Assembly: GCA_027489835.1 (NCBI GenBank)
Contig: JAIXZF010000145.1
Coordinates: 1-8,147, forward strand
Direction: 5' to 3'
DNA: 8,147 nucleotides
Source of the DNA: Hyphomicrobiales bacterium
GTDB lineage: Bacteria; Pseudomonadota; Alphaproteobacteria; Rhizobiales; Beijerinckiaceae
Shown: positions 7,109-8,147 of the stretch, piece by piece
Layout: each line of letters begins with the position of its first letter
Position numbering within the stretch: the stretch's first letter is position 1
Position numbers and translations under genes: made by a program
The notes under the pieces: generated by a model
Told to the model about the DNA's origin: nothing
Database searches by the model: none
The model's input: the letters and a program-made list of their open reading frames with translations, nothing else

Positions 7109-7123
7109 GTTCACGTTACGTTT
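7109..7123. promoter_or_regulatory. second LexA operator, one mismatch
   Basis: GTTC-ACGTTAC-GTTT differs from GTTC-N7-GTTC at the last base only. It lies just after the candidate -10, near the expected transcription start, 25 bases centre to centre from the perfect box and in the opposite orientation. It may add a second repressor contact. Confidence 0.55.
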
Positions 7124-7144
7124 GCTCAATCAGGCGCTGCCGCC

Positions 7145-7148
7145 GGAG
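7145..7148 (+). promoter_or_regulatory. ribosome binding site that decides the lexA start
   Basis: GGAG lies five bases before the ATG at 7154. It supports this start over the in-frame GTG at 7037, whose reading would run through the promoter and LexA boxes. Confidence 0.7.
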
Positions 7149-7153
7149 TTCCG

Positions 7154-7852
7154 ATGCTGACACGCAAGCAACATGAACTGCTCCGCTTCATTCACGAGCG
7201 GCTGCGCGAGGCGGGCGTGCCGCCCTCCTTCGACGAGATGAAGGACGCGCTGGACCTCAAGTCCAAGTCAGGCATCCACCGCCTGATCATGGCGCTGGAG
7301 GAACGCGGGTTCATCCGCCGGCTGCCCAACCGTGCGCGGGCCCTCGAGGTCATCAAGCTTCCCGACGCCAGCATCGCCCCGGCCGCGCGACCGCGCTTCA
7401 GCCCGAGCGTCGTCGAGGGCGGCCTGTCGCGCCAGCCCGCGCCGCGCGGAGTGGACGAGGATGCCGGACGCAACCTGTCGATCCCCGTGATGGGGCGGAT
7501 CGCGGCGGGCGTGCCGATCACCGCGCTGCAGAACCGCAGCCACAGCATTTCCCTGCCGCCTGACCTTCTCGGTGGAGGCGAGCATTACGCGCTCGAAGTG
7601 CAGGGCGATTCCATGATCGAGGCCGGCATTCTCGACGGCGACACCGTCGTCATCCGGAAGCAGGACACGGCGAACACTGGCGAGATCGTGGTTGCTTTGA
7701 TCGACGAGGAGGAGGCGACGCTGAAGCGGCTGCGCCGCCGCGGCACCTCGATCGCGCTCGAAGCCGCCAACCCCGCTTACGAGACGCGCGTGCTGGGCCC
7801 GGACCGCGTCAAGATCCAAGGCAAGCTCGTCAGTCTGGTGAGGCGCTACTAG
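7154..7852 (+). CDS. lexA: LexA repressor, SOS response regulator
   Basis: LexA represses DNA-damage genes and cleaves itself when RecA filaments form. The 232-residue protein starts MLTRKQHELLRFIHERL, the family N-terminus. A winged helix-turn-helix covers about 1-65 (PPSFDEMKDALDLKSKSGIH is the recognition region). A linker rich in Pro, Ala and charged residues (about 70-108) makes it longer than the 202-residue E. coli protein, as usual in alphaproteobacteria. The peptidase S24 domain follows: cleavage site Ala118-Gly119 in GRIAAGVPI, catalytic Ser153 in GDSM and Lys191 in ATLKRL. All residues needed for self-cleavage are present. It follows moeA by 113 bases with its own promoter and LexA boxes, so it is probably both autoregulated and partly read from the upstream operon. 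Its 3' end overlaps the converging gene by 23 bases. Confidence 0.98.
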   Translation: MLTRKQHELLRFIHERLREAGVPPSFDEMKDALDLKSKSGIHRLIMALEERGFIRRLPNRARALEVIKLPDASIAPAARPRFSPSVVEGGLSRQPAPRGVDEDAGRNLSIPVMGRIAAGVPITALQNRSHSISLPPDLLGGGEHYALEVQGDSMIEAGILDGDTVVIRKQDTANTGEIVVALIDEEEATLKRLRRRGTSIALEAANPAYETRVLGPDRVKIQGKLVSLVRRY

Positions 7853-8147
7853 GATCGTCCTCGACCGTGGCCGAAGGCTGCTGCGGGGCGTTTCGCTGTG
7901 GCGCGGCGGTCAGTGGCGCCGGCGGAGTGGTTCGCCGAGTCCACGGGCGCGGCGCTTCGGGTTCCCTAGCGCTGCGGGCCCTGAGCCCGCCCGGCTCGTC
8001 GCGCACCGAAATGGCTCCGAAGCGGTCCAGCGTCACGCGGTCGACGAGGAGCGCGGCGCAGGCTCCTCGCCAGCGCAGCGGCGTCACGACGAGGTCGGCA
8101 CGGCCGCAATCCTCGGCAATCGTGGCCGGATCGCGTGACCATGCCAC
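7830..8147 (-). CDS. comEC: probable ComEC/Rec2-family protein, C-terminal end (5' part missing)
   Basis: Only the last 105 codons are visible; the gene enters from the right edge and its start is outside the window. The segment AWSRDPATIAEDCGRADLVVTP, followed by an Ala/Cys-rich stretch and LLVDRVTLDRFGAISVRDE, resembles the end of the metallo-beta-lactamase-like domain of alphaproteobacterial ComEC proteins. comEC is commonly found beside lexA in this class. Family knowledge: ComEC is an inner-membrane channel for DNA uptake. The final 50 or so residues are rich in Pro, Ala, Arg and Thr, look disordered, and carry no motif I know. The stop (TGA on the minus strand, 7830-7832) lies inside the 3' end of lexA. 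The assignment rests on a short fragment and context. Confidence 0.65.
   Translation of the reverse strand: MAWSRDPATIAEDCGRADLVVTPLRWRGACAALLVDRVTLDRFGAISVRDEPGGLRARSAREPEAPRPWTRRTTPPAPLTAAPQRNAPQQPSATVEDDPSSASPD

Noticed and set aside
7037..7153. In-frame GTG at 7037 overlapping the moeA stop as a longer lexA start
   Set aside because: It would add 39 residues absent from the LexA family and would read through the promoter and both LexA boxes. The ATG at 7154 has a GGAG five bases upstream.

Overview
The window is ordinary chromosomal DNA, very GC-rich, from an alphaproteobacterium. The gene order, protein sequences and LexA operator type fit the Hyphomicrobiales (for example Bosea, Methylobacterium or Chelatococcus relatives). 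I cannot name a genus from sequence alone. I saw no tRNA, rRNA, CRISPR array, insertion sequence or phage gene.

Left part (1-2682, minus strand): two tandem paralogous genes for TadG-like, von Willebrand A (vWA) domain pilus-assembly proteins. The downstream copy is cut by the window edge. The copies are about 66% identical over the 188 residues that can be compared, by ungapped hand count. A strong rho-independent terminator follows the upstream copy. The AT-richer spacer behind it holds a promoter-like sequence for the second copy, with a perfect palindrome in its -35/-10 spacer. The two copies therefore look like separate transcription units. No other tad or flp gene is visible.

Middle and right part (2887-7852, plus strand): trpG-trpD-trpC-moaC-moeA-lexA. 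TrpG, TrpD and TrpC cover the amidotransferase subunit of anthranilate synthase, the phosphoribosyl transfer and indole-glycerol-phosphate formation in tryptophan synthesis. MoaC makes cyclic pyranopterin monophosphate and MoeA inserts molybdate, in molybdenum cofactor synthesis. trpC/moaC and moaC/moeA overlap as ATGA, and trpG/trpD and trpD/trpC are 11 and 8 bases apart, so the first five genes are very probably one translationally coupled operon. trpE is not next to trpG; the TadG-like pair stands divergently in front of it.

lexA lies 113 bases after moeA and has its own promoter-like sequence, with a perfect alphaproteobacterial LexA box (GAAC-N7-GAAC) and a second near-perfect box. This is what autoregulation of the SOS repressor would look like. 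The last 318 bases hold the 3' end of a minus-strand gene, probably comEC, converging on lexA and overlapping its end by 23 bases.

I found no undescribed system. The items most worth checking are the palindrome in front of the second TadG-like gene, the duplication itself with its collagen-like insert, and the paired LexA boxes.
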